A DNA stretch of 5,246 bases from an uncultured Clostridia bacterium (lineage in GTDB: Bacteria > Bacillota > Clostridia > Christensenellales > Borkfalkiaceae): assembly GCA_900557285.1 (NCBI GenBank), contig USSJ01000105.1:1-5246 (forward strand), given 5' to 3'. This document shows, piece after piece, positions 1 to 5,246 of this stretch. A model generated the notes under the pieces. The model was given only the letters and a program-made list of their open reading frames with translations. It searched no databases and was not told the origin of the DNA. The stretch's first letter is position 1. Every line of letters starts with the position of its first letter. The translations under genes and the position numbers were made by a program.

Positions 1-1
1 C

Positions 2-20
2 CTGTTTAAAAGCTGTTTAA
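2..20. repeat. Short direct repeat CTGTTTAA x2
   Basis: CTGTTTAA occurs at 2-9 and again at 13-20, an 11-nt period, about one helical turn. It could be a binding site for a regulator of a neighbouring gene, or chance in AT-rich DNA. The window edge prevents seeing whether more copies follow. Confidence 0.4.
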
Positions 21-149
21 GGAGAGATAGTCTATATTGCCGCACAGGCGAAGCGGCGGATTTTATCAATATTTATTTTACGTTATTTCTGTTTGTGCTT
101 TTATTGCTTGCCTTTACGCATTTTGCGCATTTTTCAAAGTTTTCCGCTT

Positions 150-166
150 TTCCAAAACTTCCAAAA
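150..166. repeat. Short tandem repeat TTCCAAAA x2
   Basis: TTCCAAAA at 150-157 is repeated at 159-166, separated by one C, inside the AT-rich tract after dapL. The second copy runs into AAAATTTT. I assign no function; it probably reflects local low complexity. Confidence 0.4.
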
Positions 167-185
167 TTTTCGGATTTTTCAGTGT

Positions 186-1364
186 TTATTCCCTTTCGCA
201 AAGTCTTTTTGCCGCCTTTATTGTGTTTTCGCGGTTTCCGAACGCCGTAAGGCGGAAAAATCCCTCGCCGCAGTCTCCAAATCCGGCTCCCGGAGTTCCT
301 ACAATATTATATTTTTCAAGAAGTAGGTCAAAGTATTCCCAGCTTTTCATATTATCGGGGCACTTAAGCCATATATACGGAGAATTTTTTCCGCCTGTAT
401 AGAAAACACCCAGTTCGTCCATGCAATCGCACAGTCTTTTCGCATTCCGACGATATACCGCGAGGTTTTCACGGATCTGTTTCTCGCCCTCTTCCGTAAA
501 CACGGCCGCCGCGCCGCGCTGCACAATGTACGGCACCCCGTTAAATTTGGTCGTCTGGCGGCGAAGCCAAAGTTTGTTACAGGAAACGCCGTCAAATTTC
601 AGATCGTTCGGCACCACCGTATAGCCGCACCGCGTACCCGTGAATCCCGCCGTTTTGGAAAAAGAACAAAATTCAATGGCACACTCCTTGGCACCCTTCG
701 TTTCATAAATGCTCCGCGCAAGCCCTTTTTCCGAAACAAAACATTCATACGCAGCGTCGTAAAGGATGACGGCGCCGTGCGCACGGGCGTAATCCACCCA
801 TGCCTGCAGCTGCTCAGCCGAATACGCCGCTCCCGTCGGATTATTGGGCGAACAAATGTAGATAATATCCGCATTTACCGAATCATCCGGCATGGGAAGA
901 AATCCGTTGTCCGCATTGGCATCGGCAAAAATGATCTTCCGCCCCGCCATGACGTTCGTATCCACATACACGGGATAGACGGGATCCGGTATCAGAACCG
1001 TATTGTCCTTATCGAAAATATCCAGAATATTTCCTAAATCGCTCTTTGCCCCGTCCGAAATAAAGATCTCGTTCGCATCCAACGCAATGCCGCGCCGCGC
1101 ATAATATCCCTGTATACTTTCCCGCAGAAAATCATACCCCTGTTCAGGCCCGTAACCGCGGAACGTCTCTTTCTTTCCCATTTCCGACACCGCTTTCTGC
1201 ATAGCCTCCACAACGGCAGGCGCCAGCGGAAGCGTTACGTCGCCGATCCCCATGCGCAGTACTTTTGCCTCGGGATGCGCCGCCGAAAACGCGCTCACTT
1301 TATGCGCAACCGTGGAAAACAAGTAACTCTCTTCTAAATTCAGGTAATTGCGGTTGAGTTTCAT
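186..1364 (-). CDS. dapL: LL-diaminopimelate aminotransferase (EC 2.6.1.83)
   Basis: A cytoplasmic, pyridoxal-phosphate-dependent fold-type I aminotransferase. It converts tetrahydrodipicolinate directly to LL-2,6-diaminopimelate with glutamate as amino donor, bypassing the succinylase and acetylase branches. The 392 residues are close to the family's usual length of about 400. Visible motifs: GIGDVTLPL near residues 39-47 (substrate region), DGAKSDLGN at 104-112, SPNNPTG at 172-178 (cofactor-binding Asn), DAAYE at 203-207, the Schiff-base lysine K237 in SFSKTAGFTGTRCG, and the carboxylate-binding arginine R371 in FFRLTAFG. The N-terminal stretch beginning MKLNRNYLNLEESYLF is typical of DapL and separates it from generic aspartate aminotransferases. 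The ATG is preceded by AGGGAG at 1370-1375, 5 nt away. It follows pyrG after 39 nt with no terminator between them. With dapF in the same run of genes, the LL-DAP to meso-DAP step is complete locally. Function is inferred from motifs and family knowledge. Confidence 0.95.
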   Translation of the reverse strand: MKLNRNYLNLEESYLFSTVAHKVSAFSAAHPEAKVLRMGIGDVTLPLAPAVVEAMQKAVSEMGKKETFRGYGPEQGYDFLRESIQGYYARRGIALDANEIFISDGAKSDLGNILDIFDKDNTVLIPDPVYPVYVDTNVMAGRKIIFADANADNGFLPMPDDSVNADIIYICSPNNPTGAAYSAEQLQAWVDYARAHGAVILYDAAYECFVSEKGLARSIYETKGAKECAIEFCSFSKTAGFTGTRCGYTVVPNDLKFDGVSCNKLWLRRQTTKFNGVPYIVQRGAAAVFTEEGEKQIRENLAVYRRNAKRLCDCMDELGVFYTGGKNSPYIWLKCPDNMKSWEYFDLLLEKYNIVGTPGAGFGDCGEGFFRLTAFGNRENTIKAAKRLCERE

Positions 1365-1369
1365 TTCTG

Positions 1370-1381
1370 CTCCCTCTCTCC
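1370..1381 (-). promoter_or_regulatory. Ribosome-binding site of dapL
   Basis: The minus strand reads GGAGAGAGGGAG, a doubled purine-rich site whose nearer copy ends 5 nt before the dapL ATG. The 39-nt gap after pyrG contains no hairpin followed by a T-run, so dapL is probably co-transcribed with pyrG. Confidence 0.65.
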
Positions 1382-1403
1382 GATCCTTTCGTTCAAAAAT
1401 TAC

Positions 1404-3014
1404 TTATACGTTCTTCTTTTTCTTTGAAAACCGCACTGCCGCCGCAATAAATTCGCGGAACAGCGGATGCGCCGCATTGGGCCGCGATTTGAATTCCGGA
1501 TGGAATTGCACCCCTACAAAAAAGTCGTTTGCGGGGATCTCCACCGCTTCCACGAGCTTGCCGTCGGGCGACGTTCCGCAGATCTCCATACCGCCCTTTT
1601 GTATCGCTTCGCGATAATCATTGTTGAATTCAAAACGATGGCGATGCCGCTCGGAAATATTGTCCTGTTTGTATGCGGCATACATCTTCGTGCCTTTTTT
1701 CACTTTGCAAGGGTATGCGCCCAAACGCATCGTGCCGCCCATCTTCACGCCGAGCTGATCGGGCATCAGGTCGATGACTGAGTGCTGTCCTTCGGGATCA
1801 AATTCGGAAGAGTTTGCATCCGTAAGCCCCAGCACGTCTCTCGCAAACTCAATGACCGCAATCTGCATCCCCAGGCAAATACCGAGGTACGGGATATTGT
1901 TTTCCCTGGCATACTTCGCCGCACAGATCTTTCCTTCCACGCCTCTGCCGCCGAATCCGCCGGGAACGAGAACCCCGTCCACACCGTCCAGAATGCGCGC
2001 CGTATTCTCTTCGTTCAGAACTTCACTGTCTACCCATTCGATCTCCACTTTTGCCGCGTTTTCAAATCCCGCATGCGCCAGCGCCTCCGCAACCGAAAGA
2101 TATGCGTCATGCAGCTGCACATACTTCCCGCACAATGCAATGTGCACCGTCTCGTCGCAATTCTCCGCACGCAGCAGCATCTTTTTCCATTCCGTAAGAT
2201 CGATCGTGTTTTCTTTCAACCCGAGTTTTCTGCATACGATCGAAGAAAGATTTTCCCGCTCCAGCATCACGGGCGCTTCATACAAAAGCGGAAGCGTCCT
2301 GTTCTCTATGACACAATCGGGGTCCACATTGCAGAACATGGCAATTTTTTTCTTGATCTCGTCGGGAAGAGGCGCATCCACGCGCGCGACGATGATGTCG
2401 GGCGTGATCCCCATACCCTGAAGCTCTTTGACCGAATGCTGGGTCGGCTTGGATTTGAATTCACAGGAGCCCGAAATATACGGCACCAGCGTTACGTGAA
2501 TAAAACAGCAGTTGCCGCGGCCCGCTTCCATCGATACCTGGCGGATCGCCTCGATAAACGGCTGGCTCTCGATATCGCCGATTGTTCCGCCGATCTCGGT
2601 GATGACGATATCCGCATTGCTCTGTTTGCCGACATTATAAATAAAGGATTTGATCTCACCCGTAATGTGCGGGATCACCTGCACCGTCTGGCCGAGATAT
2701 TCGCCGTTTCTTTCCTTGTTCAGAACGTTCCAGTATACCTTCCCTGTCGTCAGGTTTGAAAATTTGTTGAGATTTTGGTCGATGAGCCGCTCGTAATGCC
2801 CGAGGTCCAGATCTGTTTCCGCGCCGTCGTCCGTTACGAACACTTCGCCGTGCTGATAAGGGCTCATTGTACCCGGATCGATGTTGATATACGGATCCAG
2901 CTTCTGAGACGCCACTTTATAGCCGCGCGATTTGAGCAATCTGCCAAGGCTCGCCGCCGTAATCCCCTTTCCGAGTCCCGAAACGACGCCGCCCGTTACA
3001 AAAATATATTTCAT
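1404..3014 (-). CDS. pyrG: CTP synthase (glutamine-hydrolysing, EC 6.3.4.2)
   Basis: Makes CTP from UTP using ATP and ammonia released from glutamine, in the cytoplasm; the enzyme is normally a tetramer. The 536 residues match the family's usual 530-550. The N-terminal synthetase domain (about 1-265) shows the P-loop-like SGLGKG at 12-17, [14 protein letters not shown] at 63-76, the metal-binding [11 protein letters not shown] at 140-150, and the UTP/CTP-site segment [14 protein letters not shown] at 187-200. The C-terminal class I glutamine amidotransferase domain (about 290-530) shows the PGGFGGRG loop at 351-358, nucleophile C380 in GICLGMQ, and H505 and E507 in VQFHPEF. All catalytic residues I can locate are intact. 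The protein ends in a lysine-rich tail, KKKKNV. The start codon overlaps the dapF stop (ATGA, 3011-3014), so translation is probably coupled. Because of this overlap there is no room for the pyrG leader that carries CTP-sensing attenuation in Bacillus. Confidence 0.98.
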   Translation of the reverse strand: MKYIFVTGGVVSGLGKGITAASLGRLLKSRGYKVASQKLDPYINIDPGTMSPYQHGEVFVTDDGAETDLDLGHYERLIDQNLNKFSNLTTGKVYWNVLNKERNGEYLGQTVQVIPHITGEIKSFIYNVGKQSNADIVITEIGGTIGDIESQPFIEAIRQVSMEAGRGNCCFIHVTLVPYISGSCEFKSKPTQHSVKELQGMGITPDIIVARVDAPLPDEIKKKIAMFCNVDPDCVIENRTLPLLYEAPVMLERENLSSIVCRKLGLKENTIDLTEWKKMLLRAENCDETVHIALCGKYVQLHDAYLSVAEALAHAGFENAAKVEIEWVDSEVLNEENTARILDGVDGVLVPGGFGGRGVEGKICAAKYARENNIPYLGICLGMQIAVIEFARDVLGLTDANSSEFDPEGQHSVIDLMPDQLGVKMGGTMRLGAYPCKVKKGTKMYAAYKQDNISERHRHRFEFNNDYREAIQKGGMEICGTSPDGKLVEAVEIPANDFFVGVQFHPEFKSRPNAAHPLFREFIAAAVRFSKKKKNV

Positions 3015-3841
3015 AATTCCACCTCTCCCGTAAACACCGTTACCGCTTCACCCGTCATAAAGACGGTTTCTCCCACATGAATAATCAGATCGCCGCCGCG
3101 CAATTTCACCAGAACATCCTGTCCGTATTCACACACGCCGCAGGCGCACGCCGCCGCAGCTGCCGCACACGCGCCCGTACCGCAAGCCATCGTTTCGCCG
3201 CTCCCCCGTTCCCATACGCGCATTTTTAAGGCATTTTTTCCGATTTTTTTAATAAACTCGGTATTGACGCGCTCAGGGAAAATCGGATCGTTTTCAAATT
3301 TCCTGCCCAATGTTTCCACATCCGTCGTATCGGGATCCGCAAACACGACACAATGCGGATTCCCCATAGAAACGCAGGTGATCCTGTACTCGCCGCCCGC
3401 GACCTTCACGGGGCGGTCGATGACTTCCCCTTCCAGAAGGACGGGAAGCGACTTCGGATCAAAGGACGCCGCCCCCATATCCACGCGCACGAGTTGTACT
3501 TGGCCTTCCTCCGCAAAAAGTTTGAGATGCTTGATCCCGCTCAGCGTTTCAATGTCCACATCCGTTTTTTGCACGATCTTGTGATCGTAGAGATATTTCC
3601 CCACGCAGCGGATCGCATTGCCGCACATCTTTCCTTCGCTTCCATCCGCATTGAACATCCGCATTTTGGCATCCGCGACATCGCTCTTACAGATCATGAC
3701 GATCCCGTCTCCGCCGATCCCTTTGTGTCTGTCGGAAAGCCTGACTGCTGCCTTCGCCGGATCTTCCAACTCTTCCTGCAAGCAGTCAAAATAAATGTAA
3801 TCGTTCCCGGCCCCATGCATTTTCGTAAATTTTTTCAACAT
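3011..3841 (-). CDS. dapF: Diaminopimelate epimerase (EC 5.1.1.7)
   Basis: A cofactor-independent racemase-type enzyme that converts LL-diaminopimelate to meso-diaminopimelate, the cross-linking residue of peptidoglycan and the direct lysine precursor. The 276 residues fit the family. The start context [11 protein letters not shown] (residues 5-15) is the family's N-terminal signature and fixes the ATG at 3841. The two catalytic cysteines are C73 in MCGNAIRC and C220 in [11 protein letters not shown]. Other family features are RHKGIGGDG at 38-46, [16 protein letters not shown] at 60-75 and [10 protein letters not shown] at 158-167. An unusual Ala/Cys-rich run follows the second active-site cysteine (about 220-237). 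The gene starts 23 nt after the ANTAR gene, with a modest AAAAGG site 7 nt before the ATG, and overlaps pyrG by 4 nt at its end. It would take the product of DapL, encoded two genes downstream. Confidence 0.97.
   Translation of the reverse strand: MLKKFTKMHGAGNDYIYFDCLQEELEDPAKAAVRLSDRHKGIGGDGIVMICKSDVADAKMRMFNADGSEGKMCGNAIRCVGKYLYDHKIVQKTDVDIETLSGIKHLKLFAEEGQVQLVRVDMGAASFDPKSLPVLLEGEVIDRPVKVAGGEYRITCVSMGNPHCVVFADPDTTDVETLGRKFENDPIFPERVNTEFIKKIGKNALKMRVWERGSGETMACGTGACAAAAAACACGVCEYGQDVLVKLRGGDLIIHVGETVFMTGEAVTVFTGEVEL
3019..3029 (-). promoter_or_regulatory. Ribosome-binding site of pyrG within the dapF end
   Basis: The minus strand reads GGGAGAGGTGG, ending 4 nt before the pyrG ATG. It lies in the last codons of dapF (Gly-Glu-Val-Glu-Leu-stop). 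Ribosomes terminating on dapF would meet this site and the overlapping ATGA, so the two proteins are probably made by coupled translation. Confidence 0.7.
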
Positions 3842-3864
3842 ACGTATACCTTTTTTTCACTCTC

Positions 3865-4422
3865 TCAGCTTTCATATGTATTGAGAATGCGCAAGGCGAT
3901 CTCACGCCTCGGCAACCGTTTATCCATCGCTTGTTTTTCAATAAACCGGTGTGCGTCTGCTTCCGTCATGTTCAGATACTGGATCAGCGCGCACTTGGCA
4001 CGGTCGACGAGTTTAAGATCGCTGATCGTGTCTTTCAGTTTCCTGTTCTCACTCCGTATCGCGGAAAGCCTCTCCCCTGATTTTACGGCAAAATCCACTG
4101 CCGTCAGAAAAACATTGGACGGCGTTTGCAGGGGCAGCACGGGAATTCCCAATCCGGAAAGTTCGTTTTCCGCTTCCTGCCGCCGTGCTTCCTTGATCAG
4201 TACCAGGATCCCTGCCGGCGTTTCCAGCGAAAAGCGGCTCACGGTCTGCCGCCATCCCTGCAATCCGGAAAGCACAAATACCGCCGCCGCACACGCCTCA
4301 CCGTTTTCCCTCTCCGTCTCTTCACGGTTTTCCGTAACCGCCTCGTAACCGTTCTCCCGCAGGATACCGGCGATCTTTTCCGCAGCAGCCGCTGCGTCAC
4401 AGCAAATCAAAATTCTTTTCAT
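3865..4422 (-). CDS. ANTAR-domain RNA-binding regulator with degenerate receiver domain
   Basis: A 185-residue protein with the AmiR/NasR-type layout: a receiver-like N-terminal domain (about 1-112), a helical linker rich in charged residues (about 113-130) and a C-terminal ANTAR domain (about 130-180). The ANTAR part is recognised by the spaced pattern LVDRAKCALI, MTEADAHRFIEKQAMDKRLPR and the closing EIALRIL. ANTAR proteins usually bind paired hairpins in nascent RNA and prevent termination. The N-terminal half starts like a receiver (MKRILICCD), but the phosphoacceptor Asp after strand 3 is missing (VFVLSGLQG, 48-56), as are the strand-4 Thr (VLIKEA) and the strand-5 Lys (VLPLQTPS). It is therefore probably not a phosphorylated response regulator. 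I chose the ATG at 4422, which begins strand 1 and has AAGGGGG 11 nt upstream. A TTG at 4476 would add 18 residues that do not fit the fold. Its place after a glutamate synthase domain gene suggests a nitrogen-related role; this is inference. Confidence 0.88.
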   Translation of the reverse strand: MKRILICCDAAAAAEKIAGILRENGYEAVTENREETERENGEACAAAVFVLSGLQGWRQTVSRFSLETPAGILVLIKEARRQEAENELSGLGIPVLPLQTPSNVFLTAVDFAVKSGERLSAIRSENRKLKDTISDLKLVDRAKCALIQYLNMTEADAHRFIEKQAMDKRLPRREIALRILNTYES

Positions 4423-4433
4423 GATCTGTTTCG

Positions 4434-4440
4434 CCCCCTT
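4434..4440 (-). promoter_or_regulatory. Ribosome-binding site deciding the ANTAR gene start
   Basis: The minus strand reads AAGGGGG, 11 nt before the ATG at 4422. This favours 4422 over the in-frame TTG at 4476, which lies inside the preceding gene's stop (TTGA). Confidence 0.6.
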
Positions 4441-4472
4441 CTGCGAAAGCACAAAGCCCGCAAAACCAAAAC

Positions 4473-5192
4473 TCAATTCTGCGTGTACATCTGCTTATAA
4501 GGATTGGCACTGTCCGGCGTCAGGCGGTAATAGGTGCAATTCAAATACTTTTCGCTGTCTTTACCGAACTTTGCGCACCATTCGCGCACGAGCTGTGCCG
4601 CTTCACCTTCGGGAAGCCGCTCCAGCCGCTCCGCTTTGACCTGTGCAGGAAGGCGCGTGGGGATCTTTTCACAGCGCACATACATCTCGCCGCCGTGCAT
4701 GCCCGTTCCGCAGAAATTGCCGATGACCGGCTTTTCCTCCTGCAAATCGCCGAGCACGATGATGATTCCGCCCGCCTGGTACTCGCCCAAAAAGCTTCCC
4801 GTTCTGCCGCCGATGACCATTACAGGCCTTTTGTCCCTGTAGGCTTTCATGTGAATTCCGGCGCGGTAGCCGGCATTGCCCCGTACGTAAATCTCTCCTC
4901 CGCGCATAGCATACCCGGCTGCGTCTCCGATGTTTCCGTGAATAACGATTGTTCCCGCGTTCATAGTATCTCCGACCGCGTCCTGAGCGTTGCCGTGTAC
5001 CGTTATATCCGCGCCGTTGAGATAAGCGCCGAGAGCGTTTCCGGGAGTTCCTCCGATTTCGATACGCTTGTCGCGCATTCCGGCTCCGATGAACCGCTGG
5101 CCGATGCATCCCGAAAGGACGCACTCCTCTCCCGCGGCGCGAATCTGTTCGTTAAGTTCGGCATATCCGAGCTGTGACGCTGCAATATTCAT
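4473..5192 (-). CDS. Stand-alone glutamate synthase GXGXG-domain protein (GltB C-terminal domain / GlxC-like)
   Basis: A 239-residue protein matching the right-handed beta-helix domain at the C-terminus of the glutamate synthase large subunit, here as a separate gene. Residues about 28-165 hold repeated glycine-rich turns: GGTPGNALGAYLNG at 47-60, VHGNAQDAVGDTMNAG at 65-80, IHGNIGDAAGYAMRGG at 84-99, VRGNAGYRAGIHM at 103-115, VIGGRTGSFLGEYQAGG at 126-142 and GNFCGTGMHGGEMYVR at 158-173. A helical C-terminal tail (about 178-239) ends in a LTPDSANPYKQMY motif that I associate with clostridial members. In split glutamate synthases this domain works with separate glutamine amidotransferase and FMN/Fe-S synthase subunits, none of which are in the window. 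The ATG is preceded by GGTGAT. Formylmethanofuran dehydrogenase subunit C shares this fold and is the main alternative, but the context and the tail favour glutamate synthase. Confidence 0.85.
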   Translation of the reverse strand: MNIAASQLGYAELNEQIRAAGEECVLSGCIGQRFIGAGMRDKRIEIGGTPGNALGAYLNGADITVHGNAQDAVGDTMNAGTIVIHGNIGDAAGYAMRGGEIYVRGNAGYRAGIHMKAYRDKRPVMVIGGRTGSFLGEYQAGGIIIVLGDLQEEKPVIGNFCGTGMHGGEMYVRCEKIPTRLPAQVKAERLERLPEGEAAQLVREWCAKFGKDSEKYLNCTYYRLTPDSANPYKQMYTQN

Positions 5193-5196
5193 TTAT

Positions 5197-5202
5197 ATCA
5201 CC
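5197..5202 (-). promoter_or_regulatory. Ribosome-binding site of the GXGXG-domain gene
   Basis: The minus strand reads GGTGAT here, complementary to the 3' end of 16S rRNA (the right half of TAAGGAGGTGAT), 4 nt before the ATG at 5192. It supports this ATG as the start. Confidence 0.6.
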
Positions 5203-5246
5203 ATAACCTTCCCTTGAATTCATTAGGAGTGCCGTGAATTTTTTCA
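5198..5246 (-). CDS. Possible 3' end of an upstream operon gene (partial)
   Basis: On the minus strand, one frame entering from the window edge is open for 15 codons. It would end in KIHGTPNEFKGRLW followed by TGA at 5200-5198, only 5 nt before the GXGXG-protein start. The spacing fits this tightly packed gene run, where an amidotransferase or synthase subunit of the same glutamate synthase would be expected. The stop overlaps the GGTGAT ribosome-binding site of the next gene. A frame this short can be open by chance and I do not recognise the family from the tail. A second frame is also open across the gap but would run into the GXGXG gene before stopping. Confidence 0.35.
   Translation of the reverse strand, partial: EKIHGTPNEFKGRLW

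Larger units (their letters stand above)
1..185. other. AT-rich region downstream of dapL, no supported gene
   Basis: This stretch follows the dapL stop. On the transcribed strand it is A- and G-rich with runs of AAAA. It holds only weak structures: a 7-bp arm pair AAGTTTT/AAAACTT (137-143 with 154-160, 10-nt loop), and GCCGC/GCGGC (39-43 with 53-57, 9-nt loop). Neither is followed by a T-run in the direction of dapL, so I do not call an intrinsic terminator. I see no ribosome-binding site followed by a credible minus-strand start. Confidence 0.5.

Noticed and set aside
39..57. GCCGC/GCGGC inverted repeat as a terminator.
   Set aside because: Only five strong pairs with a 9-nt loop. On the dapL strand it is followed by AATATAGAC rather than a T-run; on the plus strand only a four-T run follows after two bases.
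37..402. Plus-strand open frame starting TTG with AAGGAG at 19-24 and a hydrophobic N-terminal half, suggesting a small membrane protein.
   Set aside because: It runs antisense over about 217 nt of the dapL coding end, its hydrophobicity follows from T-rich DNA, it has no recognisable family and it uses a weak start. Probably chance.
1782..2759. Long plus-strand open frame opposite pyrG (325 codons).
   Set aside because: It lies entirely within the antisense of a well-conserved pyrG and its translation is rich in Arg and His with no domain pattern; it is a shadow frame.
3120..3190. GC-rich GCC/GCA repeat-like tract, considered as a repeat element.
   Set aside because: It is the coding sequence for the Ala/Cys-rich helix after the DapF active-site cysteine and stays in frame with the conserved motif.
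3868..3912. Possible promoter before dapF at the end of the ANTAR gene (TTGCGC and TATGAA on the minus strand).
   Set aside because: The spacing between the two boxes is about 12 nt, too short for a standard housekeeping promoter, and both boxes match poorly.
3353..4348. Long plus-strand open frame opposite dapF and the ANTAR gene (331 codons).
   Set aside because: It spans two real genes and their gap on the other strand and shows no family motif; it is a shadow frame.

Overview
The window looks like a piece of a Clostridia-type (Bacillota) chromosome with moderate GC. I infer this from the gene set: the DapL route to diaminopimelate, a stand-alone glutamate synthase GXGXG protein of the type found in anaerobic Firmicutes, and an ANTAR regulator beside it. 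Shine-Dalgarno sites are purine-rich and genes are very tightly packed. The species cannot be named from what is visible.

All five complete genes lie on the minus strand and read from high to low coordinates, with gaps of at most 39 nt between annotated ends, which suggests one transcription unit. In reading order they are: a stand-alone glutamate synthase C-terminal-domain (GXGXG) protein (5192-4473); an ANTAR RNA-binding regulator with a degenerate receiver domain (4422-3865); diaminopimelate epimerase dapF (3841-3011); CTP synthase pyrG (3014-1404), which overlaps dapF by 4 nt as ATGA; and LL-diaminopimelate aminotransferase dapL (1364-186). At 5198-5246 one frame is open to a stop just before the first gene, so an upstream operon member may end there. 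Below dapL, positions 1-185 are an AT-rich stretch with short repeats, no convincing gene and no canonical terminator.

The genes share glutamate and glutamine chemistry. The GXGXG protein probably belongs to a split glutamate synthase whose other parts lie upstream. PyrG uses glutamine as amide donor. DapL uses glutamate to aminate tetrahydrodipicolinate to LL-diaminopimelate, which DapF converts to meso-diaminopimelate for peptidoglycan and lysine. The ANTAR protein would be the regulator in this set, probably acting by transcription antitermination on a leader RNA that is not in the window. The individual enzymes are well-known families. The least ordinary aspect is the regulatory arrangement: a phosphorylation-deficient ANTAR protein placed between nitrogen assimilation and cell-wall precursor genes.
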